DNA from: Perilla frutescens
Taxonomy: Eukaryota > Streptophyta > Magnoliopsida > Lamiales > Lamiaceae
Assembly: GCA_026008535.1 (NCBI GenBank)
Contig: BRKX01000003.1
Span: forward strand, 65,621,001 to 65,685,000
Length of the DNA: 64,000 nucleotides
Reading direction: 5' to 3'
The translations under genes were made by a program, and so were the position numbers. The notes beneath the pieces are model-generated. The model saw only the letters and a program-made list of their open reading frames with translations, ran no database searches and had not been told where the DNA came from. Of this stretch, positions 13,049-24,345 are shown one piece after another; position 1 is the stretch's first letter, and each line of letters starts with the position of its first letter.

Positions 13049-16000
13049 TTGATTATGAAATATATTAAATATTTCATTAAAATATTTACATTCTTAACAT
13101 TTTCAGATTATTTAGATCTTGGTGTTCCAGTTTTTATTTGTGAATTTTGTGGAGCACGTTTTTGGTATGATGAAAGGTTGGGAAAAAATTCAAAATCACG
13201 CACCATGAAATACTCATCATGTTGTATTCGGAAAAAAATTAAATTGCCTCCTGTTCAAAGGCCTTCTAAAGTTTTGGAAAGTTTGCTCTACGATAATGAT
13301 CAGAAGAGTAAACATTTTCTTGATAATATACGTTCATACAATAGTATGTTTTCTTTTACATCAATGGGAGGGAAGATAGATTTAAGTTTAAATACTGGTA
13401 ATTCTCCATCGACATTCCGATTGCACGGTCAGAATTATCATATGATTGGAAGTCTATTGCCACCTCAAGGTTCTACTCCAAAGTTTGCTCAATTATATAT
13501 TTATGATACTGAAAATGAAGTTGCAAATAGAATGATGTCCGTGATGTAATTTATATATTTTGATTACATTTTTTAAAAAAATTGCGAATAACATGTATGT
13601 TTCTTCTAATTTGATTTTATATCTTATTTTTATGTAGGAACAAAAAAGGCATAAACACACTTCATGCGGAGATTGTTTCTGCACTTAAAAACATGTTGGA
13701 TGATAATAATGTTCTTATGAAATCATTTAGGATGGCAAAGCACAACATTGTTGAACTTGGCCAATCTGATGTTAAGTTGAAACTGATTGGTAGACGTGGA
13801 GGTGATGCTAGAACTTATCATCTTCCAACTGTGTCTGAAGTGGCTGCATTAGTTGTTGGAGATTTTGATCAGTCTTTCGGAGATAGAGACATAATATTGG
13901 AAACTCAAACAGGTGAATTGAAACGCATTAACGAGTTAAATACATCTTATTTGGGTTTACAATATCCTCTTCTGTTTCTATACGGTGAAGACGGTTATAG
14001 AGAAGATATACCACTTTCAGATTTTAGTTCTTCATCAAGTTTTGCTCGAAATATGGTCAGCGTAAGAGAATATTTTGCATATCGGTTGCATGAAAGAGAT
14101 TGTGATGCAAAAACCATTCTAAGCTCAAGGAGATTATTTCAACAATTTATTGTTGACGCCTACACAATGATTGAATCTGCTAGAGTTTTATACATACATA
14201 CACATCAACAATCATTGAGATGTCATATGTATAGAGGTTTAGAAGAGGCTCTAACAAGAGGTGAAAGAAATTCGGCAACTCAAGGAAGACGTGTTATCTT
14301 GCCTTCCACATTCACTGGAGGAGCTCGATACATGATTCAAAATTATCAAGATGCTATATATGGCTATTTGTCAGTGGACTGGATATCCAAATCTATTCAT
14401 CACATTTACATGCAATCCAAGATGGCCAGAAATTGTTAGATATGTGTAGGAAAAGGGATTGAAACCTAAAGATCGTCCCGATATTGTTTGTCGAGTTTTC
14501 AAAATGAAGCTGGACAATTTGATTCAAGATTTGCGTCAAAATAATATCTTTAGAAATGTTAAAGTAGGTATGTGTTAATTTTTTAAAAGATACTTCTGAT
14601 CACAATTAAGGTTTTATTTTAATTTAATTTTATGTTTTTTATCTTGAATTATAGTGGTATACACTGTTGAATTTCAAAAGAGGGGCCTTCCACATGCGCA
14701 TATCTTGCTTTTCATATCGAAAGAGGATCAGAAGTGATTGACCAGATTATATCAGCTGAAATACCTGATAAAGAGCTGGATCCATAGTATTACATAGCTG
14801 TATAGGATTTTATGATTCATGGTCCATGTGGTGTTGTGAAAAAAAACTCACCGTGCATGAGAGATGGTCGTTGCAGTAAATATTTTCCAAGAAATTTTAC
14901 TGAGACAACAACCACAGATGAAGATGGATATCCAATATATAGACGTAGAGATAATGGAAGAACCATTTTGAAGAATGGAATGTTGATGGATAATAGATAC
15001 GTGGTTCCTCACAATCGATTCCTTCTGATGAAATATGCTGCGCATATAAATGTGGAATGGTGCAACCAGTCAAGATCAATAAAATATCTGTTCAAATATG
15101 TGAACAAAGGTCACGATCGTGTCACTCCAGCATTTTATCAGAGTGCTGAAGATGATGAAAGTGGGAAGAATATTGATGAGATAAGTATGTATTATGATTG
15201 CAGATATATTTCCCCATGTGAGGCTGCATGGAGAATATTTGGATTTCAAATTCAATACAAATACCCTCCCGTTGAGAGATTAAGTTTTCATCTTGAAAAT
15301 GAACAGACAGTTTTCTTTCAAGATTCTGATTCTATTGACAATGTCCTCAATAGACCAACGGTTTATGAAAGTATGTTTTTAGCTTGGTTTGAAGCAAATA
15401 AGAAGTATCTAGAGGTGCGGAAACTTACTTATGTTCAATTTTCAACAAAGTTTGTTTGGAAAAAAGCTACAAAAGAATGGGTACCGAGGAAAAAAAATTT
15501 CTCAATTGGAAGAATTTTCTTTGTTCCTCCAGGCAGTGGGGAAATGTATTATTTGAGATGTTTGCTTAATGTACTGCGGGGTCCTACGTGTTATGAAGAT
15601 ATCAGAAAAATTAATGGTGTGCAATATGCTTCATTCAAAGATGCATGTTATGCTTTGGGGTTGTTAGACGATGATAAGGAATTTATTGATGGGATCATTG
15701 AAGCAAGTTATTAGTCATCTGCTGAATCTTTGAGAAAGTTATTTGTTACACTGTTAGCATCTGATTCAATGGGACGTCCAGAAGTTGTGTGGAATAATTG
15801 TTGGATATATTTATCTGATGACATATTATATAAACAACGATCAATACTACAACATCCGGGTATTTAAAATTTTAATTGTTTAATATTTGTTTAATATTTC
15901 CATAATATTTGAACTTTAATTATTAAATATTCTTATAAATGTACAAAATTGCACTTGACCGATGAACAAATTCAAAGTTATTGTCCGGTGGAAATTGAAA

Positions 16001-16185
16001 AGTTGATTAAGAGTTTTGGTAGGACTTTACGAGAATTTGAAAGTATGCCATTTCCAAGTTCTGACTTCTTTCAGTCTGAGGAAAATAGATTGATAAATGA
16101 TGAAATGAGATATGACAGAACCATATTGGAAAATGATCACAAAATGTTTGTTAGCAAACTTACAGATGAACAACACAATGTGTAT
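13049..16185 (+). pseudogene. Helitron Rep/helicase, 5' part: zinc-finger-like N region and HUH Rep nuclease
   Basis: From about 13106 the frame gives YLDLGVPVFICEFCGARFWY, then NIRSYNSMFSFTSMGGKIDL and PKFAQLYIYDTENEVANRM, all hallmarks of plant Helitron N-terminal regions. After an intron at about 13547-13638 comes the Helitron-like N domain (13693-14438). The Rep core follows in pieces: ITFTCNPRWPEIVRY after a frameshift near 14365-14385, the two-His motif GLPHAHILLF (about 14689-14718) and the catalytic Tyr motif SIKYLFKYVNKGHDR (about 15080-15120). Stops lie at 14787-14790, about 14805 and 15712. The gene resumes after another intron (about 15861-15930) and runs to EQHNVY, where the copia element is inserted. 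The Rep domain nicks and joins ssDNA during rolling-circle transposition. This copy is broken. Confidence 0.85.
16181..16185. repeat. Target-site duplication TGTAT, left copy
   Basis: TGTAT directly precedes the 5' LTR and is repeated at 20636-20640 after the 3' LTR. It is part of the helicase coding sequence. Confidence 0.9.
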
Positions 16186-16311
16186 TGTTAGTGATAAGGA
16201 TATGTAAATATTTGTATTGATATGCTTTCCTATTTTGTAACCTCTGTATCCTTATATTATGATAGTGAATATACGGTAATCCTTGATTTGAGGTATTACA
16301 TAATTATTACA
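16186..16311 (+). repeat. 5' LTR (126 bp) of nested copia
   Basis: Starts TGTTAGTGATAAGG, ends ATTATTACA, and is followed at once by the primer-binding site. One mismatch to the 3' LTR. Confidence 0.95.
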
Positions 16312-16371
16312 TGGTATCAACCTAACCTCTGAAACCCTAGCCTCCTTTCCTAGCCACCGGCCATCTCTTCC

Positions 16372-19300
16372 ATGTCTGCCATTACCGATTTCCCTCTTTC
16401 TCTTTCTACAATGGTGCACATGATCACCATTAAGTTAACTTCCCAGAATTATTTGCTTTGGCATGCTCAAGTCATGCCCTTGCTGGAAAGTCAAGATCTC
16501 GTTGATCTTGTTGATAGGTCTTCCAAGCCACCCCCTGCCAAGGTTTCTGATGACGATGGCCGATTCTCCACCGATGCTGCATACACACAATGGAAATTGC
16601 GAGATCAATTACTAAAAGCTTTCCTCGTCTCCACTCTCACAGAGATTACTAAAAGCTTTCCTCGTCTCCACTCTCACAGAGGAAATGATGTCCCAGGTCG
16701 TGGGTTGTTCCACTTCTCATGATGTCTGGTTATCTCTTTCCCGTGCCTACAGTCACTCCTCCAAGGCTCGTGAATTGAGCCTTAATGATGATCTCCTTTC
16801 CACAAAGCGTGGCACTCAATCCGTCGCTGAGTACGGACGTCACTTCAAAAGTCTGTGTGATCAACTTTCTGCTATTGGACGCCCCATTGACGAAGTAGAC
16901 AAATCTCATTGGTTCCTGCGCGGGCTCGATCCCTCCTTCACCAATTTCATGGCTGTGTAGATGGCTCAAGAGCCTCTTCCCTCCTTCGGTGATCTGTTGT
17001 CTCGTGCGTCCAGCCATGAGCTTTTTCAGAAGGGCCTCGATGAACCTGCTCCTGTCCCGGCTGCATTTGTTGTGACAAATCGGGGGCGTGGCCGATCCTC
17101 TTCTCGTGGTCGCGGTCCCTACTCAAATCGGGGACGTGGACGTGGCCGACATAATTATGTGCCTCGCTATTTTTTCTGCCGTAAAGAGGATCATGACGTC
17201 TTCGATTGCCCTCGACTCTTCGATCGTAATTACGATCGCAACTCGCGCAATAACAACACAGCAAATCTTGCAGAAGCCTTTTCTGCGCATTGTAATTTTT
17301 CTAATGCAACTGCTTCCGATTGGTTTCTTGATACAAGTGCATCTGCACACATGATACCTGATGCTGCTAACTTGGATGCTTCGTCCTCCTACAGTGGTTC
17401 CGACAATGTTGTCGTCGGTAATGGTGCTCCTCTCTCTATTACTCGTACTGGCCTGCTATCTCTTTCATCATCATTAAAGTTACAGGATGTGCTTGTTGTC
17501 CCTGAGTTAACTAAAAATCTGTTATCTGTCAGCAAGTTAACTTCTGATTTTCCTGTCACTGTGATTTTTATGAATACTCAGTTTCAAATACATAATCAGG
17601 AAACAGGCAGGGTCATTGCCACAGGAATCCGTGAGCGTGGCTTATACCGTCTCATATTGGCCAATTCTGCTTTTTCTATCGTTTCTAGTGCTCGCGTTCC
17701 TCATGGCTCGTTTGATCTATGGCACTCCCAACTTGGTCATGTGCATCCCTCTATTATTTCTATTTTAAAGAATGTTGGTTGTTTAAACACCAGCTCTATT
17801 TTACCGTCTCCGAAGTTATGCTCTTCTTGTCAATTAGCGAAGAGTACTCGTTTGCCGTTTTATACTAATGACAAACGCTCTTTGCGTGTTTTGGATTTAA
17901 TACATTGTGATTTGTGGGGTCCTGCACCAATTTTGTCTGAATCTGGTTTTCGATATTATGCTGTGTTTATCGATGATTTTTCCCCTTTTTCATGGCTTTA
18001 TCCGATGTATGCTAAGAGTGAATTTTATGATGTGTTTGTCCGTTTTCAACGGTTTGTGGAGACTCAATTCTCTTGCAAAATTAAAGTTTTCCAAACTAAT
18101 GGGGGCACCGAATTCACTAGTACCAAATTGCAAACTTTCTTGGCTTCGAGTGGTATTCGTCATATTATGTCATGCCCGTATACTCCGGCTCAAAATGGCC
18201 GTGCAGAGAGAAAACATAGGCACATCACTGAGACAGGTCTTGCTATGTTATTTCATTCTTCTGTGCCTCTATCTTATTGGGTAGAAGCTTTTTGTGCTGC
18301 AGTGTTTGTTATAAATCGCTTACCCTCATCTACTTTGGCAAATAAGTCTCCCTATTACCTACTTTATGGTGTGTTTCCTGATTATGCATGTTTTCAGGTT
18401 TTTGGCTATCGGGTTTATCCATGTCTTCGCGCCTATGCCCCAAACAAGCTATCTCCACGGAGTCTGCCATGTGTTTTTATGGGATATAGTCCTCACCATA
18501 AGGGTTTTCGTTGTTTTGATCCTTCCTCGCATCGCACATACATTACCCGACATGCTCGGTTTGATGAAGAGTATTTTCCCTATGCCCGGTCTGCTGTCTC
18601 TCGGCCTTATACTGACCTACAAATCAGTTCATTTTGTGACCCATGCACTACACCGTGGCAGCCCCCTCCCGCACCGCCATCTTCTGCCATCGTACAAGAC
18701 TCATCACCTCCATGCAAAATTATGTGTTCTGTCCGGTGTTCAAGCTCCCAAAACCGTACCCGCTGCTCCATTGTCACACACCAACAATCTTCACCCACCG
18801 AATAACACCAATCCACCACCTCTCGTATCGGATGCTCCAGCCCCTGTGTCCGTTCACACTCATTCCATACGCACTCGATCTCAGTTCGGGATTTTCAAGC
18901 CGTGCTATCCGGCTAATTTGGCTCTTGTTCAATCTAGCCCTCTCTACAGTGCTCTTACTGCATCCTCCGAACCGAAAGGTGTCAAAACAACTATGAAGTT
19001 TCCTCATTGGGTTCAAGTGATGCATGAGGAGATGGATGCACTTCATAAACACAAAACATGGGAACTTGTGCCTCGACCCTCTGGTGTCAACATTGTTGGG
19101 TCGAAATGGGTCTTTCGCACAAAGTTGTTGGCAGATGGCTCTTTGGATCGTCATAAAGCAAGGTTAGTGGCTCAGGGTTTCTCGCAACTTCCTGGGTTTG
19201 ATTTTACACACACTTTTAGTCCTGTTGTTAAGGCCTCAACTGTTCGCATAGTACTTGCTATTGTTGCTATGCATTCTTGGCCTCTTTATCAACTTGATGT

Positions 19301-20531
19301 CAAGAATGCATTTTTAAATGGGTATTTATCCAAACCGGTGTATATGGAGCAGCCTCCCGGTTTTGTTGATCCTGTTCGGCCACGCCATGTCTGTCGACTT
19401 TGCAAAGTTCTTTATGGGTTGAAACAGGCTCCTCTTGCTTGGTACCAAAGATTTCGTACCTTTTTGCTCAACGCAGGATTCACTTACAGCTCTTCGGACA
19501 CATCTCTCTTTATCTTTAGCAAAGGTGATGTCTTGCTATATCTTCTAGTCTATGTCGACGACATTGTTCTGACAGGGAATAATTCGAAGGCCATTGCCTC
19601 TTTGTTCGACCGAATCCGCTCAGAATTTTCCATCAAGGATATGGGTCGCTTGGGATACTTTCTTGGACTTGAAGTTTCTTATCTTGATTCTGGATTGTTT
19701 CTTAGTCAATCCAAGTATGCACGTGATATCCTCCAACGTGCGGATCTTCTTGACTCCAAGCCTGTTTCAACACCTCTAGCTCCACATGCTTCATTTCAGA
19801 TAGAAGGTACAGCCTTCTCCGATCCTACTTTATATAGATCGCTAGTTGGTGCTTTGCAATACTTAACCATCACCCGTCCGGATCTCTCTTATGCTGTTAA
19901 TACTGTTAGTCAGTTCCAGTAATGTCCCACTGACAATCACTTTCAAGCTGTTAAGAGAATACTCCGCTATGTTAAGGATACTCTCGATTATGGGTTGACT
20001 TTTCGTCCATCTTTGTCGTCACTTCTTGGGTACTCTGACGCCGATTGGGCTCGATGTTTGGATACTCGGCAATCTACTTATAGTTATTCCATTTTTTTGG
20101 GTGCTAATCTTGTTAGCTGGAGCGCGAAGAAACAACCGACTGTCGCTCGGTCCAGCTGTGAGTCTGAATACCGTGCTATGGCCAACACAGCCTCTGAAAT
20201 TCTATGGGTTTGCAATCTTTTGCGTGAGCTACGGGCTCTCCCTTCGCAGTCACCGGTTTTGGTATGTGACAATCGCAGTGCGCTTTTCCTTACGCAAAAT
20301 CCTATCTCTCATAAAAGAGCTAAGCACATCGATATCGATTACCACTTTGTTCGTGAACTTGTCAATAGTGGGCAGCTTAAAACTCAATTTGTTCCTTCTT
20401 TACTACAGCTTGTGGATATCTTCACGAAAAGCTTGTCTCACCCTGCTTTTGAGTTTATTCGTTCCAGGCTTCGCGTTAGTCAGAATCCCACACTTCGCTT
20501 GCGGGGGGATGTTAGTGATAAGGATATGTAA
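16372..20531 (+). pseudogene. Copia gag-pol polyprotein, broken
   Basis: Gag starts at ATG 16372 (UBN2-type capsid; INYLLW-like region reading KLTSQNYLLWHAQVMPLLES). A 37-bp tandem duplication at about 16607-16680 shifts the frame, and a TAG stands at 16958. The frame from 16961 has RGRGR-rich nucleocapsid sequence, a degenerate zinc knuckle (RYFFCRKEDHDVFDCPR), a protease motif DTSASAHM in place of the usual DSGASxHM, the GAG-pre-integrase region and the integrase core. In the core the second catalytic Asp is Asn (QTNGGTEF), while the Glu motif NGRAERKH is kept. A frameshift near 18700-18800 leads to RT (LLVYVDDIVLTG) in another frame. A TAA at 19921 precedes RNase H (19995-20531, LGYSDADWA..SCESEYRAM). 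This copy cannot make active polyprotein. Confidence 0.93.
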
Positions 20532-20635
20532 ATATTTGTATTGATATGCTTTCCTATTTTGTAACCTCTGTATCCTTATATTATGATAGTGAATATACGG
20601 TAATCCTTGATTTGAGGTATTACACAATTATTACA
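20510..20635 (+). repeat. 3' LTR (126 bp) of nested copia
   Basis: Follows the polypurine tract and ends ATTATTACA, followed by TGTAT (target duplication, 20636-20640). Confidence 0.95.
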
Positions 20636-20640
20636 TGTAT

Positions 20641-22051
20641 CAAATTGTTTTGGATGTTATATCATCAGAAGCAGGTGGCATGTTTTTTCTGTATGGATAT
20701 GGAGGTACTGGAAAGACTTTTATATGGAAGACATTATCAGCAGCATTGAGATCAAAAGGATAAATTGTGTTAAATGTTGCATCAAGTGGTATTGCTTCTA
20801 TATTATTACCAGGTGGACGGACAGCGCATTCCAGATTTAAGATACCGTTATATCCAAATAAGGATTCCACCTGCAACATTATCCAATGAAGTCCGCTAGC
20901 AGAATTGATTATTAGATGCAAACTTATAATTTGGGATGAGGCACCTATGATGCACAAGTATTGCTTTGAAGCTTTGGATCGAACACTTCGAGATATAATG
21001 CGTGTTTCTGATTCATCAAGTGCATGTAGAATTTTTGGAGGAAAAACAATCATTTTTGGAGGAGATTTTTGATAGATCTTACTAGTTATCCCAAAAGGAA
21101 CCAAACAAGATATTGTTCATGCCACGATAAATTCTTCTTATCTGTGGAAAGATTGCAGGGTACTGAGATTAACAAAAAATTTGAGACTGTCAAATTTGAG
21201 TCGCAATGATGTAGCTTATGAGGTTGAACAATTTGCAAATTGGATTGCCGGTATTGGAGATGGTACAATCGGTGGCGCAAATGATGGACATGTCAATATT
21301 GACATCCCGGATGACATTTTATTGAAATGGTCAGAAGATCCAATTCAGCAATTGTTCACAGTACTTTTCCATCATATGGTATTGATATTACAGATACAAC
21401 TTATCGACAAGAACGAGCAAAACTTGCTCCAACTTTAAATGCGGTTGAATCGTAAATCAATATATGCTTTCTTTGAACAAGGGTGACGGCATATTGTATT
21501 TAAGTTCTGAGTCGACATACAACTCAGAAAATAATACAGGTTTATTGCAAGAAGTTCATACTCCGAAATTCTTAAATAGTATCAGATGCTCAGGGATTCC
21601 GAATCATGAATTATTTTTGAAAGTCGGTACTCCTGTTATGCTGTTGAGAAACATAGATCATGCAAATGGTTTATGCAATGGGACTCAATTGATGATCACA
21701 AGGCTTGGCACACATGTTATCGAAGCAAGATTTCTCACTGGCCAAAATGCACAGCAAACGGTACTAATTCCAAGAATGTCTCTTACGTCTGCTGATCCCA
21801 GATTGCCATTTAAGTTTCAAAGAAGACAATTTCCTCTCATGCCATCATATGCAATGACAATAAATAAGAGCCAAGGACAATCACTCTTGCACGTTGGTTT
21901 ATTGTTGCAAAAACCAGTTTTCACTCATGGCCAATTGTACGTTGCTGTTTCAAGGGTTAGAAGTCGTGGTGGCTTGAAGATCTTACTTGATGATAATGAT
22001 AGTAACACCACTACAAATGTTGTGTATAGAGAAGTTTTTCAGAATCTGTAA
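20641..22051 (+). pseudogene. Helitron Rep/helicase, 3' part: PIF1-like helicase
   Basis: The coding sequence resumes right after the copia target duplication with YQIVLDVI, then Walker A GYGGTGKTF (about 20695-20722), Walker B LIIWDEAPM (about 20925-20950), FGGDF (stop TGA directly after, about 21070), LRLTKNLR, GTPVMLLRNIDHANGLCNG, MTINKSQGQS and YVAVSRVRSRGGLKIL. The gene ends at TAA 22049-22051. This is the superfamily-1 PIF1-type helicase of Helitrons, which unwinds DNA during rolling-circle transposition. Besides the copia insertion there are stops at about 20761, 20888 and 21070 and a break at about 21360-21470. It joins the Rep part at 13049-16185 as one original gene. Confidence 0.9.
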
Positions 22052-22400
22052 ACTTCATACTTAAATTTTTTTTTAATTCTTCACTATTATTTTTCATAAT
22101 ATATACTTATAAATTGTGCATAATTTAATAATGAATTGATATGATTTTTATTTATTAACAAATATTTACCTACTTATTATATATATGTCATCTAAAATTT
22201 GTATTAATAATTTTCTTGATAAATTTGATAATTATGATACTCTTACAAGTAATTTTATAACAATTAAAATACTAAAGTATGTAAAATTACATAAGTTTAG
22301 AACATAATATTAATTTCAATTAAATTTTTTTTCGTAAAACGCATCACTTAAATAACAATTCGCTTCCACCGTGCAACGTACGTCTCACATCCCACGTTAC

Positions 22401-22432
22401 TTCCACCGTGCAACGCACGGGTACTGTACTAG
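22401..22432 (+). terminator. Helitron 3' terminal hairpin and CTAG end
   Basis: CCGTGC..GCACGG forms the subterminal hairpin at about 22406-22420 and CTAG closes the element at 22429-22432. A related CCGTGCAACGTACG stretch lies just upstream at about 22369-22382. Such hairpins act as the rolling-circle termination signal in Helitrons. Confidence 0.85.
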
Positions 22433-22442
22433 TTAAAATAAA

Positions 22443-23723
22443 TTGAGGGCTGCAAGAGAATTTGGATTTCCAAAAGTGATGACAACCGGATCAGAGGCGA
22501 GTTGTAAGCGTAAAAAATGTAGAAAAAATTTGTGCGTTATCTGCCGTTGCGATGAAGATTACAACATTTACATCGTGGATGTGAACGGCGTCGACGTCGG
22601 CGCAGAAGTAGAAGTTGTAAAGACACCTCCTAATTTACGGCTTCGAGGTTTCCGAGGCGGCGGGTGGTATTTCTGCAGCAAAGGCTCGACTCTATACATC
22701 TTCAATGCATCTGGGGTAGGGCCCGCGTATGAGATCGATTTAGACGATGAAAAATCCGATTTGGTTTTGGAGAGAAGTTCGATGAATCCCTCTACGGCCG
22801 GCATGCCCTCCCGTAAATTCAATCCACTAGTCATCCCAACTCCAGACGGTAAGATTATCGCACTTTCATCTTATGTTTACTTCTATGCTCCAGAGAATAA
22901 AGAGTTTTTGGAGGAAGATGAGACAATCGAACACCATTTTGGGATGTTTGATCCCATTTCTGAGTCATGAGAAGATCTAGCAGAGCTATGCCTACGCCCC
23001 CTAGAAATGGGTGGTTCTATTTTTAAGATGAGAGGTGGTTTTGATGATGGATCTGCTCCCTGGGAAGAAATGCCTGCTAGTTTCACACCACCACCACCAC
23101 CCTCACCTTACTACTACAACCACAACCACAATCCCTATGTCCCATACTGCTTCGATGTTTCTAGTGCTTGTTTCACAAATAAGCACACATTGGTAGTGCA
23201 TATCATCTCTGAGTATTACGAAATGAGTCAATTTGTTAGCCTTGATCTTCATTCCTTAGAGAATGGCTGGAAATTATATCGAGGCTGGATGCAAGGTATC
23301 CAACGCCCTGTACCTCGAGATAAAGTTGTAGTTGTCGAGGATGGCCTTTTATTGAGTGCTACAAGTAGCTGCTATCTTCATATGAGTGATAGTAATAGTG
23401 ATAGTGTGGTGAGGAAGCTTGATGACCTTCCTGTCTCATACTTCTCTGGGAATCGATGGGGGATTGTACTAAGAGATTATCTTCAAGATCAAGATAAAGA
23501 AGTATGTAGTTTCTGTGTTATACTTTCTGGATCAATAAACTGTGGGTTCCAATATGAAAATTCCAGCTCCTTTTTGGTTGTAGATGTGTTCGACTCTCAC
23601 CTTTCCCAACTCGACAGATGCGGATGGGCTACACTCAAGACCTCCTTAAAAATCCGAGTGAAGTCAACCGATACTTTTTTTGTTAAAACTAGTTTTATGA
23701 TCTCACCAACTCCTTTCCCATTC
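22443..23723 (+). pseudogene. Plant beta-propeller/kelch-like gene, main exon with in-frame stop and gypsy insertion
   Basis: One frame runs from about 22443 (first ATG at 22481) to 23723 with a single TGA at 22968-22970. The frame is otherwise kept on both sides, so a CGA-to-TGA change is likely. Sequence such as GGGWYFCSKGSTLYIFNASG, PSRKFNPLVIPTPDGKIIAL, YCFDVSSACFTNKHTLVVHI and FVSLDLHSLENGWKLYRGW has the short, hydrophobic, Gly/Trp-bearing repeats of a beta-propeller. It resembles plant kelch-like or DUF1618/DUF1668-like proteins, but I cannot assign the exact family. Catalytic function is not evident. The frame runs straight into the 5' LTR of a gypsy element. The last exon is probably at 29410-29433, beyond the element. 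The true 5' end may lie on the other side of the Helitron. Confidence 0.6.
23719..23723. repeat. Target-site duplication CATTC, left copy
   Basis: CATTC precedes the 5' LTR and reappears at 29314-29318 directly after the 3' LTR. Confidence 0.92.
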
Positions 23724-24315
23724 TGTTGTGGACCTTATTCAATATGGGGAAAGGCTTGATGAGAATCAGAAGCTAAGTGGAGAGGAGGCGCCGGAACGGG
23801 AAGTGAGAGTTGCAATCGGGGAAGACGAAGGTAGGGCAAAGACTCAATTTTTAGGGTTAATGAACAACTCTTCACAGATTGGGAATTCTTATGATTTGGC
23901 TTTGACCGTTCAAGGAGTTGGGCCGGAGCGGGTCAAGATAGATGGGTTGGTCATGCTTGGTTAAATATTGGGCTTCATTATGTTTTATTAATGTAATCAA
24001 GGACTTGGGTCCATTCTTAGTTAGGGTATTAGATAACCCTTATCTGTGGTCCCTACCTTTATGTAAGGGGATATAAATATGTAATGTTGCCCTAGGAAGT
24101 AAGTAAGTAATGAAATATTCTAAATTTCCTCCTCCGTCTTTCTCCTTCTCTCTCTCTCATTTCTCCTATTAAATTTCCCCCATTTATGTTACATAACATC
24201 AACAAGATTACAACTTTGTTATCAATTCAGCCTATTTATCATCAACTATTACAAGATCCCAAACATAGCTAAAAGAAAGACCAAAAATAAACGTGAAACA
24301 ACTGAGACCATTACA
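23724..24315 (+). repeat. 5' LTR of gypsy element (592 bp)
   Basis: Begins TGTTGTGGACC and ends ACCATTACA. Contains a TATA-like GGGGATATAAATATG stretch about 245 bp before its end, a plausible promoter. Confidence 0.94.
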
Positions 24316-24345
24316 ACTGGTATCCAGAGCCAATGTTCCTTGGCC

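Larger units (their letters stand above)
16186..20635 (+). mobile_element. Ty1/copia retrotransposon with very short LTRs, nested in the Helitron helicase
   Basis: The element is 4450 bp with 126-bp LTRs that begin TG and end CA. A PBS matching initiator tRNA-Met (TGGTATCAAC) follows the 5' LTR at 16312, and a polypurine tract (GCGGGGGGA) precedes the 3' LTR. The 5-bp target duplication TGTAT flanks it. The two LTRs differ at one position (T/C near 16301 and 20625), so insertion was recent relative to the host Helitron. The domain order protease-integrase-RT-RNase H defines copia. Confidence 0.95.
2818..22432 (+). mobile_element. Helitron carrying RPA and Rep/helicase genes, with a nested copia
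   Basis: The 5' end begins TCTATACTATATATAAAAG, a typical plant Helitron start. The 3' end is a GC-rich hairpin (arms CCGTGC/GCACGG around AA) about a dozen bases before a terminal CTAG at 22429-22432. The flanking host bases are A (2817) and T (22433), as expected for rolling-circle insertion between A and T without target duplication. Inside are an RPA1-like gene and a gene with HUH-Rep and PIF1-type helicase motifs, the hallmark pair of plant autonomous Helitrons. Excluding the nested copia, the element is about 15.2 kb. Both genes contain stops and frameshifts, so this copy is non-autonomous now. Confidence 0.9.
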
